This document shows positions 18,086 through 26,068 of a stretch of DNA of 38,411 nt, in pieces (the stretch's first letter is position 1; every line of letters begins with the position of its first letter). This DNA comes from an uncultured Clostridium sp. (GTDB lineage: Bacteria > Bacillota > Clostridia > Clostridiales > Clostridiaceae): NCBI RefSeq assembly GCF_937920395.1, contig NZ_CALEVF010000239.1, positions 1-38,411 on the forward strand, given 5' to 3'. The translations under genes were made by a program, and so were the position numbers. The notes below the pieces were generated by a model. It was not told the origin of the DNA and searched no databases. It worked only from the letters and a program-made list of their open reading frames with translations.

Positions 18086-18283
18086 ATTTGAATAAGAAGT
18101 GCAGAAACGTTGAAAGTTGATTTTAAAATTCTTGTTTTGCAAATATAAAATTCTCGTGAGCCTGACTAGAAGGAAGGCTAGCGAACCGGCTGTAAGCCGA
18201 ATGTGAGTAATAGAGGATTTTATATTTGCAAAACACTAGAATTTCTTAATCGGCTTTCACGTTTCAAACTCTTATTTCAAATC
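18086..18283. repeat. Long imperfect palindrome C in a convergent gap
   Basis: Arms 18086-18155 and 18213-18283 pair over most of 70 nt, including an uninterrupted 18-bp block, GTTTTGCAAATATAAAAT (18134-18151 and its complement). The 57-nt tip holds two small hairpins (AGCCT...AGGCT and CGGCTGTAAGCCG). Its left arm is 41/50 identical, without gaps, to the minus strand of 36937-36986. Sits between dapB and the aminotransferase gene, both of which read towards it. Confidence 0.82.
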
Positions 18284-18329
18284 ACGCCAGAGAAAGTTCA
18301 TACAAATCACAGACTTATTTTCGAAAAAA

Positions 18330-19481
18330 TCACTTTGATAATGTTGCAATCCAATTTTCCATTCTATCTAACGCCTCTTTTAACACTTCTAAACTGTAAG
18401 AGTATGAAATCCTTATAAAACCCTCTCCTCCTATGCCAAAAGCTGAACCAGGCACAACAGCAACCTTAGCATCATATAACAACCTATTGCAAAATTCTTC
18501 ACTACTCATACCAAATCTCGTTATAGATGGGAATATATAAAATGCTCCCCTAGGAATCGTAATACCCATTCCCATTTGTTTTAATCTTTTACACACATAT
18601 TCTTTTCGTTTCTCAAACTCTAGTTTCATATTATCCACATCATGTTTGCAAGAAAGTAATCCCTCATATGCACCCCATTGAGAAATCGACGTGGCACATG
18701 AAACATTATACTGATGAACTTTCATTATATTATCCATAATATATCTACTTGCACAAACATACCCTACGCGAAGCCCCGTCATTGAAAACATCTTAGAAAA
18801 TCCGCCTACCAGAATTACTTTGTTTTTTATTTCATCAATTTGAGCTAAAGAATAGTATTTTTCATAACATAATGAGCTATACATTTCATCACTTATTATA
18901 TAAATATCTTTTTCTTTTAATATTTTAACAAGTTTGTCTCGCTCAGAGCATGATAATATTGCTCCAGTAGGGTTCGATGGATGAGACATAACTAAAAGCT
19001 TAGGATGATGCTCATCAATAAGTTTAGTTATTATATCAAAATCAATAGTAAAGTCTTGATTTAGATTATAATTAACCACTTCTCCACCAAAAATCTTAAC
19101 ACAGCTCGCGTAGGCAGGATAAGCTGGAGTAGGCACTAAAACTTTATCTCCAGCATTTAAAAATGCAGCAAATATACATAGAAGTGCCTCACTTCCCCCT
19201 ACAGTCACAGTTATCTCATCCGCTAAATACCTAATATCCATTTTAGCCAAGAAATCAGAAATCGCACCTCGAAGTTCTGGAATACCAGCATTAGACGTGT
19301 ATCCAGTTTTATTATCATCTATAGCTTTAATCATGGCATTCTTAATATTCTTAGGGACTGGAAAATCAGGTTGCCCAAGAGTAAGTGAAATTGCCCCCTG
19401 TACTTTTATAACCTTATTTGCGAACTTTCTAATTCCAGAAATTTCTACGTTATTTACATTGTTTGAAAACAAATTATTCAT
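18330..19481 (-). CDS. PLP aminotransferase, probable N-acetyl-LL-diaminopimelate aminotransferase
   Basis: Class I/II fold-type I aminotransferase, 383 residues. Substrate/PLP motifs: SLTLGQPDFPVP near the N-terminus, GGSEALL for the phosphate, SHPSNPTG around 165-175, SDEMY near 200, and the Schiff-base lysine Lys230 in GGFSKMFSMTGLRVGY. Lying between dapAB and dapH, it most likely makes N-acetyl-LL-diaminopimelate (PatA role); other aspartate-like transaminase activities cannot be excluded by sequence. The start is the ATG before AATAATTTATTT, 7 nt after AAGGA; nine more codons are open upstream without a better site. It reads opposite to its dap neighbours and needs its own promoter. Confidence 0.88.
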   Translation of the reverse strand: MNNLFSNNVNNVEISGIRKFANKVIKVQGAISLTLGQPDFPVPKNIKNAMIKAIDDNKTGYTSNAGIPELRGAISDFLAKMDIRYLADEITVTVGGSEALLCIFAAFLNAGDKVLVPTPAYPAYASCVKIFGGEVVNYNLNQDFTIDFDIITKLIDEHHPKLLVMSHPSNPTGAILSCSERDKLVKILKEKDIYIISDEMYSSLCYEKYYSLAQIDEIKNKVILVGGFSKMFSMTGLRVGYVCASRYIMDNIMKVHQYNVSCATSISQWGAYEGLLSCKHDVDNMKLEFEKRKEYVCKRLKQMGMGITIPRGAFYIFPSITRFGMSSEEFCNRLLYDAKVAVVPGSAFGIGGEGFIRISYSYSLEVLKEALDRMENWIATLSK

Positions 19482-19599
19482 TATATCATCCTTTTCTAGT
19501 GTTTGCATTATAAGTATTTTACTATATAATAGAATAAAAATCAGTATTTTTTTAATTATTCTGATACATTAATAACAATTTGTTTCTTTAATGTAGGTT

Positions 19600-19627
19600 T
19601 TGCTATATCATTTACATTATGTATAAT
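19600..19627 (+). promoter_or_regulatory. Promoter of dapH
   Basis: TTGCTA (19600-19605), 16-nt spacer and a perfect TATAAT (19622-19627), about 60 nt upstream of the start codon. Confidence 0.55.
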
Positions 19628-19689
19628 ACAATCAAATGAATAAAAAAAAGAATATGGCTTAATACTTATAATACGAAAGGAGAATTACT

Positions 19690-20403
19690 ATGATGAACTA
19701 TGATTTAACAGACCCTTATGAAATTGCAAGATACATAAAAGAAGCTAAGAAGGCTACCCCAATAAAACTTTATGTTGATGGGGATTTATCACAGTGTGAA
19801 TTCGGAAATATAGAAAACTTTGGCAGTGGAGACTTTTATATGCTTTTTGGTGAAAGTGAAGAGGTATCAGACTTTCTAATAAAGTATAAAAATAAAATAA
19901 AAAAATTCAAACTTGAACAGGACAGACGAAACTCTGCCATTCCTTTAATAGACCTTAAAAATATAGATGCAAGAATTGAACCAGGTGCAATTATACGTGA
20001 TAAGGTTACTATAGGTAAGAATGCCGTTATAATGATGGGTGCTGTAATTAATATAGGTGCTGAAATTGGTGATGAAACTATGGTAGATATGAATGCTGTG
20101 GTTGGTGCACGTGGAAAACTAGGTAAAAGAGTTCATTTAGGAGCAGGCGCAGTAGTTGCAGGTGTCCTTGAGCCACCAAGCAAAAGTCCTTGTGAAATTG
20201 GAGACAATGTTTTAATTGGAGCAAATTCCGTAATACTCGAAGGAGTAAAAATCGGTAAAAACTCTATAGTTGCAGCTGGATCCGTAGTTGTAAATGATGT
20301 CCCTGAAAATGTTGTAGTTGCTGGAACTCCAGCAAAAATAATAAAAAATGTAGACAGTAAAACTAAAGACAAAACTAAATTACTTGATGATCTACGTAAA
20401 TAA
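19690..20403 (+). CDS. dapH: Tetrahydrodipicolinate N-acetyltransferase
   Basis: Acetylates tetrahydrodipicolinate with acetyl-CoA, the entry to the N-acetyl branch of diaminopimelate synthesis. 237 residues: an N-terminal domain (1-85, [20 protein letters not shown]) and a left-handed beta-helix of hexapeptide repeats from about 90 ([20 protein letters not shown]) to about 215, with the characteristic [20 protein letters not shown] loop. The length and N-terminus fit the acetyl (DapH) rather than the succinyl (DapD) enzyme. AAAGGAG lies 8 nt before the first of two ATG codons. Followed by palindrome B rather than a simple terminator. Confidence 0.94.
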   Translation: MMNYDLTDPYEIARYIKEAKKATPIKLYVDGDLSQCEFGNIENFGSGDFYMLFGESEEVSDFLIKYKNKIKKFKLEQDRRNSAIPLIDLKNIDARIEPGAIIRDKVTIGKNAVIMMGAVINIGAEIGDETMVDMNAVVGARGKLGKRVHLGAGAVVAGVLEPPSKSPCEIGDNVLIGANSVILEGVKIGKNSIVAAGSVVVNDVPENVVVAGTPAKIIKNVDSKTKDKTKLLDDLRK

Positions 20404-20410
20404 TTAACAA

Positions 20411-20592
20411 AAGCATATGTTGCTTTAACTGCGTTTCATTTCGCTAAGTAATTCTAAACTAATTATAATTAAGGATACTAAAAAGTACAAACTCGCTATC
20501 GCTCAAACATGCACTTTTCTTAACGTATCATTAATTATAATTAGTAAGAATTACTAAGCTTATTCAAATGCACTTACCGTAACATATGCTCT
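20411..20592. repeat. Long imperfect palindrome B in a convergent gap
   Basis: About 182 nt forming one long hairpin: GCATATGTT (20413-20421) with AACATATGC (20581-20589), and 20459-20478 with 20525-20544 (19 of 20 pairs). The first core block (20440-20458) is identical to 10502-10520, and the tip (20488-20512) is 24/25 identical to 10551-10575 in palindrome A. Between these blocks the stems differ from A while still pairing. It follows dapH and faces the ssb gene. Confidence 0.82.
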
Positions 20593-20633
20593 TTTTTACT
20601 AACTAAACTTATTATATATAATCATTACATAAT

Positions 20634-20755
20634 ATGTGCTCTTATTGCCTGTAAAAAACGGAAGATACAAAACAGTACAAGCTCGCAAAACTCAAGGGTG
20701 AACTGTTATTAGTGTATCTTATTATAAATTCAGTAAAGGATTACTAGAGCTAAAA
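20634..20755. repeat. Degenerate third copy of the A/B palindrome
   Basis: Next to B. AGATAC (20663-20668) pairs with GTATCT (20714-20719) and ACAGT (20672-20676) with ACTGT (20702-20706). The tip GTACAAGCTCGCAAAACTCA and the right flank GGATTACTAGAGCT resemble the corresponding A/B parts, but the left core block is missing. It also lies just past the ssb stop. Confidence 0.6.
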
Positions 20756-20762
20756 CTTTATA

Positions 20763-21455
20763 TTATATGACGTCAAGAACCTCACAGCTCTGTTCTTCTA
20801 TGGGATTATCTGATTCTACTGTGTTCTCGCCATCTTTGTTAACTTTCTCCATTTTGGATATAGATACTTCATATGCTACTTTTTTTATAACTTCATCATC
20901 AGATAGTTTCTTTTGATATTCTCTACTTTGAAGTCTTCCCCAAATTCTTATATTGTCTCCTACTTCAAGACTTTTACAGAATCTAGAATTTCTTCCCCAA
21001 GCGATTGTAGGGATATAATCAGATTTGTTATATAATCTATTAACTGCTAAAAGCATGTCAGCAATTTCTCTTCCAAAAGGAGTAGTCCTATATACTGGGT
21101 TCTTACATATAAAGCCATCTAAAAATATTTGGTTTGGATTTTTACTACGTTCTTCACATATTTTAATATCCCTAGCAAATACTGTTAATATCAATCTATT
21201 AGACCCATTAACAAATTTATTATAAGACCTAAGTTGACCTTCAACTATGAATTCATTTCCTATCTTAATATCAATACCTGCTATTAGTCTTTCAGAAATT
21301 GTTATCGTTAAAATATCAGTTGTTTCGCTAAGTCTCCATACTTCAAAATCGAATACGTAAAACCCCTCACCATACATTTCATGACTAAATTTTAATTCAG
21401 ATACTACCTTTCCTTCTAAATAAATCTTATTATTTAACATAACATTATCCATCAT
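20763..21455 (-). CDS. Single-stranded DNA-binding protein with two OB folds
   Basis: 230 residues. Two SSB-type OB-fold segments follow each other: residues about 8-90 (NKIYLEGKVVSELKFSHE ... ERLIAGIDIKIGNEFIVEGQLRS) and about 108-180 (NQIFLDGFICKNPVYRTTPFG ... WGRNSRFCKSLEVGDNIRIWGRLQSREY). The second matches the SSB/PriB pattern best. An acidic tail (ESDNPIEEQSCEVLDVI) ends the protein. It is longer than the usual one-OB SSB and is not next to rpsF or rpsR, so it is an accessory paralogue rather than the replication SSB. The ribosome binding site is AGAGGGATT before two ATGs; the second (3 codons in total later at most) gives better spacing. Confidence 0.82.
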   Translation of the reverse strand: MMDNVMLNNKIYLEGKVVSELKFSHEMYGEGFYVFDFEVWRLSETTDILTITISERLIAGIDIKIGNEFIVEGQLRSYNKFVNGSNRLILTVFARDIKICEERSKNPNQIFLDGFICKNPVYRTTPFGREIADMLLAVNRLYNKSDYIPTIAWGRNSRFCKSLEVGDNIRIWGRLQSREYQKKLSDDEVIKKVAYEVSISKMEKVNKDGENTVESDNPIEEQSCEVLDVI

Positions 21456-21590
21456 AATCCCTCTTTCCCCTTAGTTTTTTTATTAGACTTTCCTTAGAAT
21501 ATAAGTATTCATTTTTCTGATGTAATATACCTAATACTCAAATAATTTTTTACATTTATTTTTCCATAATTAATATTAATTGGTATTCCC

Positions 21591-21620
21591 ATTATAATAC
21601 AAATGCTTGTTGAATTTCAA
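21591..21620 (-). promoter_or_regulatory. Promoter of the ssb-like gene
   Basis: TTGAAA (21615-21620), 18-nt spacer and a perfect TATAAT (21591-21596) on the minus strand. It leaves a leader of about 130 nt with no recognised structure. Confidence 0.6.
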
Positions 21621-21631
21621 TACATTTAAAT

Positions 21632-22381
21632 TTATTTTTTTATTTGTTTTCCTGCTTCATCTAGATAATAATTATTCTTGTATATAAGGTCCGATACTTT
21701 TACAAATGTATATCCTTCATTTTTAAAATATTGTAATATTTTAGATAGATTTTGAGGTGTATATTTTGCATTATTATGAAACAACAGAATAGAACCTAGC
21801 TTAGCATTTTTTATTATTCTATTATACTCAATTTCTGCGCCTTGTTCTTTCCAATCTATACTATCTACATCCCATTGAATACAATAATGATTCGTAGCCT
21901 GTACGGTTTCAATAACTAAGTTATTATATTCCCCAGATGGGCACCTAAAAAGTGTTGTTTCTTTTCCTGTTATAGCCATTATTTTAGCATCTGTCGTATC
22001 TATTTCTTTAATCATTTCTTCTTTTGATATTGTAGGCATCATAGGATGCCTATTAGAATGATTTCCTATTTCATGCCCTTTCTCATACATTATTTTTAAC
22101 TTATCCGGATATTGGTCTACCCATGCCCCTACTACGAAAAATGTTGCTTTAACATTATATTTATCTAATATCTTTAATATCTCATCTGTTTTGTCATCGC
22201 CCCAACTTGCATCAAATGAAATTGCAATTTTTTTCTCTTTAGTATCTACATTGTAAATTGGTAATTTACGCTGTACTCCCGTAAATGCACCATTAGTTTT
22301 AAAATTATAAATTCCTATAACTGTTGAGACTCCAATGAAAATCATACAAAATATTATTAGATTCCTTTTTATGTAACTCAT
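21632..22381 (-). CDS. Polysaccharide deacetylase, PdaB-like
   Basis: NodB-type metal-dependent deacetylase, 249 residues, anchored by one N-terminal membrane helix (about 7-25) with the catalytic domain outside. Metal and catalytic motifs: SFDASWGDD (55-63; the PdaB-like form of the usual FDDG) and HSNRH (108-112) for the metal histidines, then RCPSGEYN and a final LLFHNN. PdaB-type proteins act late in sporulation on peptidoglycan, so a spore cortex role is likely but inferred. ATG preceded by AAGGGAG about 12 nt upstream, a slightly long spacing. Confidence 0.88.
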   Translation of the reverse strand: MSYIKRNLIIFCMIFIGVSTVIGIYNFKTNGAFTGVQRKLPIYNVDTKEKKIAISFDASWGDDKTDEILKILDKYNVKATFFVVGAWVDQYPDKLKIMYEKGHEIGNHSNRHPMMPTISKEEMIKEIDTTDAKIMAITGKETTLFRCPSGEYNNLVIETVQATNHYCIQWDVDSIDWKEQGAEIEYNRIIKNAKLGSILLFHNNAKYTPQNLSKILQYFKNEGYTFVKVSDLIYKNNYYLDEAGKQIKK

Positions 22382-22518
22382 ACAATCCTATTCTCCCTTA
22401 TACTTATACTTTAAATTTATATTCTAAAACTTAATAAATATGTATAATTTACATTACTAATTTAGATTTTATAAAAGTTGATATAAAATATAATAATTAA
22501 TAGCACCGAATTATTTCA

Positions 22519-22546
22519 TTGTTTTTTATGTTATACTGTTTATAGT
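22519..22546 (+). promoter_or_regulatory. Possible promoter of the DUF4364 gene
   Basis: TTGTTT (22519-22524), 16-nt spacer and TATAGT (22541-22546), 66 nt upstream of the start. Weak match. Confidence 0.35.
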
Positions 22547-22612
22547 TAATTTTACATAAAAAAGACATTTCACTATTGTTTTTGATTAGGCTAATTATAA
22601 GGAGGGACAGAT

Positions 22613-23140
22613 ATGTTTGAAGATGCTTTAGAATTAGCTGAAAATAAGCTTCTTTTACTTTATATATTTTATAAAATAAAGCTCCCTATTTCGAATATCC
22701 AAATAACACAAATAATCTTAGAAAATAATTTTATGAATTATTTTACTCTGCAACAATATATTACAGAACTTATTGCGTCAAACTTGATTAAGCCTACTGA
22801 GCAAAAGGGTAAACATAGATTGGTCATTTCACAAAAAGGTGATACTGTCCTATCCTTATTTAAAGAAAGAATTTCTGAAAAGAAAATTGAGCTTATTGAT
22901 AATTATTTAAAAATTCATATTGAAAATATCAAAAAACAACTAACAGTTAGTGCCGATTATACAATAGAAAACAATAACAACTATTTAGTTAACCTAACTG
23001 CTTCAGAAGATAGTTTTACACTTATAGATATTAAACTTAGTGTAACATCTAACAAACAAGCACAAAATCTATGCACCAAATGGAGAAAAAAGCCCTCTGA
23101 ACTTTATGCTAAAATAATAAACCTTCTTATTGATGAATAA
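22613..23140 (+). CDS. DUF4364 family protein
   Basis: 175 residues, recognised as the clostridial DUF4364 family. The first 75 residues look like a winged helix (LAENKLLLLYIFYKIKLPIS ... FTLQQYITELIASNLIKP, then a wing KGKHRLVISQKGDTVLSLF), suggesting a DNA-binding regulator. The rest is a charged helix and a small beta domain ending in KWRKKPSELYAKIINLL. Function is unknown. Ribosome binding site AAGGAGGGACAGAT. Monocistronic; it shares a terminator with the convergent beta-propeller gene. Confidence 0.8.
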   Translation: MFEDALELAENKLLLLYIFYKIKLPISNIQITQIILENNFMNYFTLQQYITELIASNLIKPTEQKGKHRLVISQKGDTVLSLFKERISEKKIELIDNYLKIHIENIKKQLTVSADYTIENNNNYLVNLTASEDSFTLIDIKLSVTSNKQAQNLCTKWRKKPSELYAKIINLLIDE

Positions 23141-23141
23141 T

Positions 23142-23175
23142 CTTCTATAAGAAGTTTTTAATCTTCTTATAGAAG
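23142..23175. terminator. Bidirectional terminator between convergent genes
   Basis: A perfect 13-bp stem, CTTCTATAAGAAG / CTTCTTATAGAAG, around TTTTTAAT. It begins directly after the DUF4364 stop and covers the last codons of the beta-propeller gene. Confidence 0.8.
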
Positions 23176-24048
23176 CGTCATTCCTGTAGGCTCCGCGCCA
23201 ATAGAAATGGCTTTTTTATTTTCTGTTACTTTATCAATTCTAAAAAGTAAATTATTATAATTATCCCCTACATACAAATATTTTTCATCCTCCATTATGC
23301 CTCTAGGCATTCCCCCAACTTCAATTTTTTTTATCTCTTTGTAATTGTTTATATCTAATATACTCACTGTACCCTCTCCAAAATTTGATACATAACAGTA
23401 TTTCCCACTGCAATACATATCCACAGGTGAATTCCCAACAGGTATTTTATTTAATACATTATAATTTTTCAATGAAATAATACTAATACATCCCTTATTG
23501 TTCATACCTATATTACTCTCACAAACTAAAATATAATTCCCATCTGGAGTAATTACAGCTTTAGTAGGATATGCTCCTACTCTAATTTCTTTAATACTAC
23601 CATTTTGAGCACAATCTACTAATGTTATGCTATCACTATTCATATTTGCTACTATAATAAGTTCCTTTTTTTTGCAAATGTAAATGCTATGGGGTGAATT
23701 TCCACAAGGAATTGCTTCTACAATGTTTTTTTTCTCTAAATCAAAAACAATTATATCATCAGAGTCTCCACAAATAACATAGGCCTTATTATCATAAACT
23801 GATAAATCATTACAGTGCATGCCTACAAAATAAGTCTCTATTTCATGATTATTGGTATTAACAATAGAAATACTATTATCATAACTATTAGCTGTTAATA
23901 TTTTATTTTCATAAACATATATGCCATGAGGACCAATTCTTTTGAGATTTTGTTTATCCAGATATATCTTTTCTTCTTCTACAAACAAGTCTAGGTTAAC
24001 ATTTGATATGCAATCTGATGAAGTACTACATATATACAAGTTTCTCAA
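23167..24048 (-). CDS. YncE/YVTN-type beta-propeller repeat protein
   Basis: 293 residues made of repeated blades of about 40 residues (for example SPHSIYICKKKELIIVANMNSDSITLVD, and VGAYPTKAVITPDGNYILVCE and VGNSPVDMYCSGKYCYVSNFGEGTVSILD later). These have the xxG-xxP-xxv and YVsN-xxxtvsvid pattern of YVTN repeats, probably six to seven blades. No signal peptide, so probably cytoplasmic or spore-associated, which is unusual for this family. No catalytic motif is visible. Start: TTG 8 nt after AGGAGG; an in-frame GTG three codons upstream is inside the ribosome binding site. Confidence 0.8.
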   Translation of the reverse strand: MRNLYICSTSSDCISNVNLDLFVEEEKIYLDKQNLKRIGPHGIYVYENKILTANSYDNSISIVNTNNHEIETYFVGMHCNDLSVYDNKAYVICGDSDDIIVFDLEKKNIVEAIPCGNSPHSIYICKKKELIIVANMNSDSITLVDCAQNGSIKEIRVGAYPTKAVITPDGNYILVCESNIGMNNKGCISIISLKNYNVLNKIPVGNSPVDMYCSGKYCYVSNFGEGTVSILDINNYKEIKKIEVGGMPRGIMEDEKYLYVGDNYNNLLFRIDKVTENKKAISIGAEPTGMTLL

Positions 24049-24122
24049 ATTCTTCACCTCCTCATATCCATAATATGAAGATAGTTATAATCTGCTAACA
24101 TTGTTTTGTAAAAATTAATTTC

Positions 24123-24152
24123 TTGAAAATAATGTACTTCATAGTATATAAT
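24123..24152 (+). promoter_or_regulatory. Promoter of the TSCPD gene
   Basis: TTGAAA (24123-24128), 18-nt spacer and a perfect TATAAT (24147-24152), 45 nt upstream of the start. Confidence 0.65.
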
Positions 24153-24196
24153 CATTAGTATGATTAATATATTTTTAAAAGATGGAGGAATAAAAT

Positions 24197-24445
24197 ATGA
24201 ATAGTTATAAACCAAAAGGCGTTTGTTCAAGAAATATAGAATTTGAAATAGTTGATAATAAAATATCTGAAGTTTCTTTTACAGGCGGATGTGCAGGTAA
24301 TTTACTTGGAATTTCAACCCTAGTAAAAGGAATGGATGTTCAAGAAGCTATAAAAAAACTTAAAGGTATTAAATGTGGTAACAAAAGCACTTCTTGCCCT
24401 GATCAATTAGCAATAGCGCTTGAAGAATTCGTTGCAAATGCTTAA
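24197..24445 (+). CDS. TSCPD domain-containing protein (TIGR03905 type)
   Basis: 82 residues, the single-domain TSCPD type. Motifs are PKGVCSRNIEF at the start, GGCAGN (30-35) and CGNKSTSCPDQLA (about 61-73), the last giving the domain its name. Related domains occur at the end of class II ribonucleotide reductases; the stand-alone protein's role is not known. Strong ribosome binding site GGAGGAATAAAAT. Confidence 0.9.
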   Translation: MNSYKPKGVCSRNIEFEIVDNKISEVSFTGGCAGNLLGISTLVKGMDVQEAIKKLKGIKCGNKSTSCPDQLAIALEEFVANA

Positions 24446-24458
24446 TTAATGTATATAA

Positions 24459-24508
24459 AGAGACAAGGCTCATATTATTTAATAATATGAGCCTTGTCTC
24501 TTTTAAAA
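24459..24508. terminator. Bidirectional terminator between TSCPD gene and folC
   Basis: AAGAGACAAGGCTCATATTA and its complement pair over about 20 bp with a small AT loop (24461-24504), A-run on one side and T-run on the other. Works for both convergent genes. Confidence 0.88.
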
Positions 24509-24512
24509 GATT

Positions 24513-25865
24513 TTAATGGCCGTGAATATTTCGTATTATTTTCCTCATATCTCCCACCATGTATAAAGATCCTGATATTAATAATAAATCATCATCTTCA
24601 CAGTAACTTAATGCTCTTTTGTAAGCCAACTCGTAATCTTCAATTGACTCACATTTTGATGTGTACTTTTCTACTTGGACTTTCAATTCCTGTGAAAGTT
24701 CTGCTCGTATACTGTGTGGAGTAACAGTAATAACTCTATCTACTTTTGGAACTATAGTTTTTATCATTTCTTCAACTTGTTTATCTGCTAGAATTCCTAA
24801 AATCAATATAATCTTATTGTAATTAAAATACATGTCAATACTTTCTGTAAGGTTTTTAATACCATCTATATTATGAGCGCCATCTATAACAACTAAAGGG
24901 CCTCTATTCATCACCTCAAGCCTTGCAGGCCACACGACATTTGTAAGTCCAACTAATATATTGTCTTTACTAACATCGACGCCTTGGCCTCTAAGAGCCT
25001 CTATAGCATGCACTGCTACTGAGCAATTTAGTAATTGATGTTTACCTAAAAGTGCTAAATTGATAATATAATCATTATTTAAAGTTTTTATTTTTATTTT
25101 TTGAGTTATAGCATTATGTTTATAAGGCACTTGTCCTTCCATTAATGTGACTGCAACATTTTTTAAATTTTTTTTGCCCAAATATACAGCTGAATCTCCA
25201 GGTACTTTTATTAATCGACATTTTTTTTCTCTACATTTTTTATCTATCACATCGTAACTTTGCTTTTTCTGTGGATACATAACTACAGGAACGCCGCTTT
25301 TAATAATACCTGCCTTTTCATAAGCAATCTTTTCCAAAGTATCACCAAGTATTAACGTATGATCAAGACTTATGGATGTTATAATACTTAGAATAGGTGT
25401 AATTACATTTGTTGAATCAAGCCTTCCTCCAAGCCCAACTTCGATAACCGCAAAATCTATATTTTTTTTATAAAAATATAAAAATGCTGCACAAGTAATA
25501 ATTTCAAATTCTGTTGGATTAATGTATCCGAGTTCCACTACCTTTTTTACAGCTTTTGAAACCTCTGTTATAATATCACTTAAATCATCTTTAGAAATAT
25601 TTTTATTGTTTATTTGTATCCTTTCTTCAAATTCTTCAATAAATGGTGATATATATGAACCTACCGTGTAACCGGCATCCACAAGAATACTAGTAACCAT
25701 TGCTGAGGTAGACCCCTTTCCATTAGTACCTGCAATATGTATACACTTTAATTTTTTATGTGGATTTCCTAAAAGTTCTAATAATTTTTCAGTTCTATCA
25801 AGCCCAAGTTTGCTACCAAACTTAGCTGTATTTGTTATATAAGATCTAGCCTCATCATAATTCAT
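24513..25865 (-). CDS. folC: Bifunctional folylpolyglutamate / dihydrofolate synthase
   Basis: Adds glutamate to dihydropteroate and folates, ATP-dependent. 450 residues. Mur-ligase fold: HIAGTNGKGS (43-52) is the P-loop, then SPFIEEFEERIQIN, VGLGGRLDSTNV and SLDHTLILGDTLEKIAYEKAGI with the metal- and lysine-carrying motifs, and VIDGAHN in the C-terminal domain. Start: ATG before AATTATGAT with AAAGGA 9 nt upstream; a TTG six codons earlier overlaps the ribosome binding site. Promoter candidate TTGTTA-16-TATAAT at 25950-25977 on the minus strand. Confidence 0.95.
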   Translation of the reverse strand: MNYDEARSYITNTAKFGSKLGLDRTEKLLELLGNPHKKLKCIHIAGTNGKGSTSAMVTSILVDAGYTVGSYISPFIEEFEERIQINNKNISKDDLSDIITEVSKAVKKVVELGYINPTEFEIITCAAFLYFYKKNIDFAVIEVGLGGRLDSTNVITPILSIITSISLDHTLILGDTLEKIAYEKAGIIKSGVPVVMYPQKKQSYDVIDKKCREKKCRLIKVPGDSAVYLGKKNLKNVAVTLMEGQVPYKHNAITQKIKIKTLNNDYIINLALLGKHQLLNCSVAVHAIEALRGQGVDVSKDNILVGLTNVVWPARLEVMNRGPLVVIDGAHNIDGIKNLTESIDMYFNYNKIILILGILADKQVEEMIKTIVPKVDRVITVTPHSIRAELSQELKVQVEKYTSKCESIEDYELAYKRALSYCEDDDLLLISGSLYMVGDMRKIIRNIHGH

Positions 25866-25949
25866 GCTAATCATTCCTTTCAACCCTAAATACTTTCTAT
25901 TAAATTCTATACCAACTTAGATACAGTTACCAATCTTTTATTGTAAATA

Positions 25950-25977
25950 ATTATAATATTTATTTCTATTGTAACAA
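25950..25977 (-). promoter_or_regulatory. Promoter of folC
   Basis: TTGTTA (25972-25977), 16-nt spacer and a perfect TATAAT (25950-25955) on the minus strand. Confidence 0.5.
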
Positions 25978-25996
25978 ATACAACTGTAGATTAAAT

Positions 25997-26036
25997 AAAA
26001 AAAGAAAAAGAGTGATAAATAATGCTATCACTCTTC
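25997..26036 (-). terminator. Terminator of the opp operon
   Basis: Minus strand AGAGTGATAGC ATTATTT ATCACTCT followed by TTTTCTTTTTTTA, about 35 nt past the oppF stop. Confidence 0.85.
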
Positions 26037-26068
26037 CATGGACATTTTCTTTACTACATACTTTTCAA

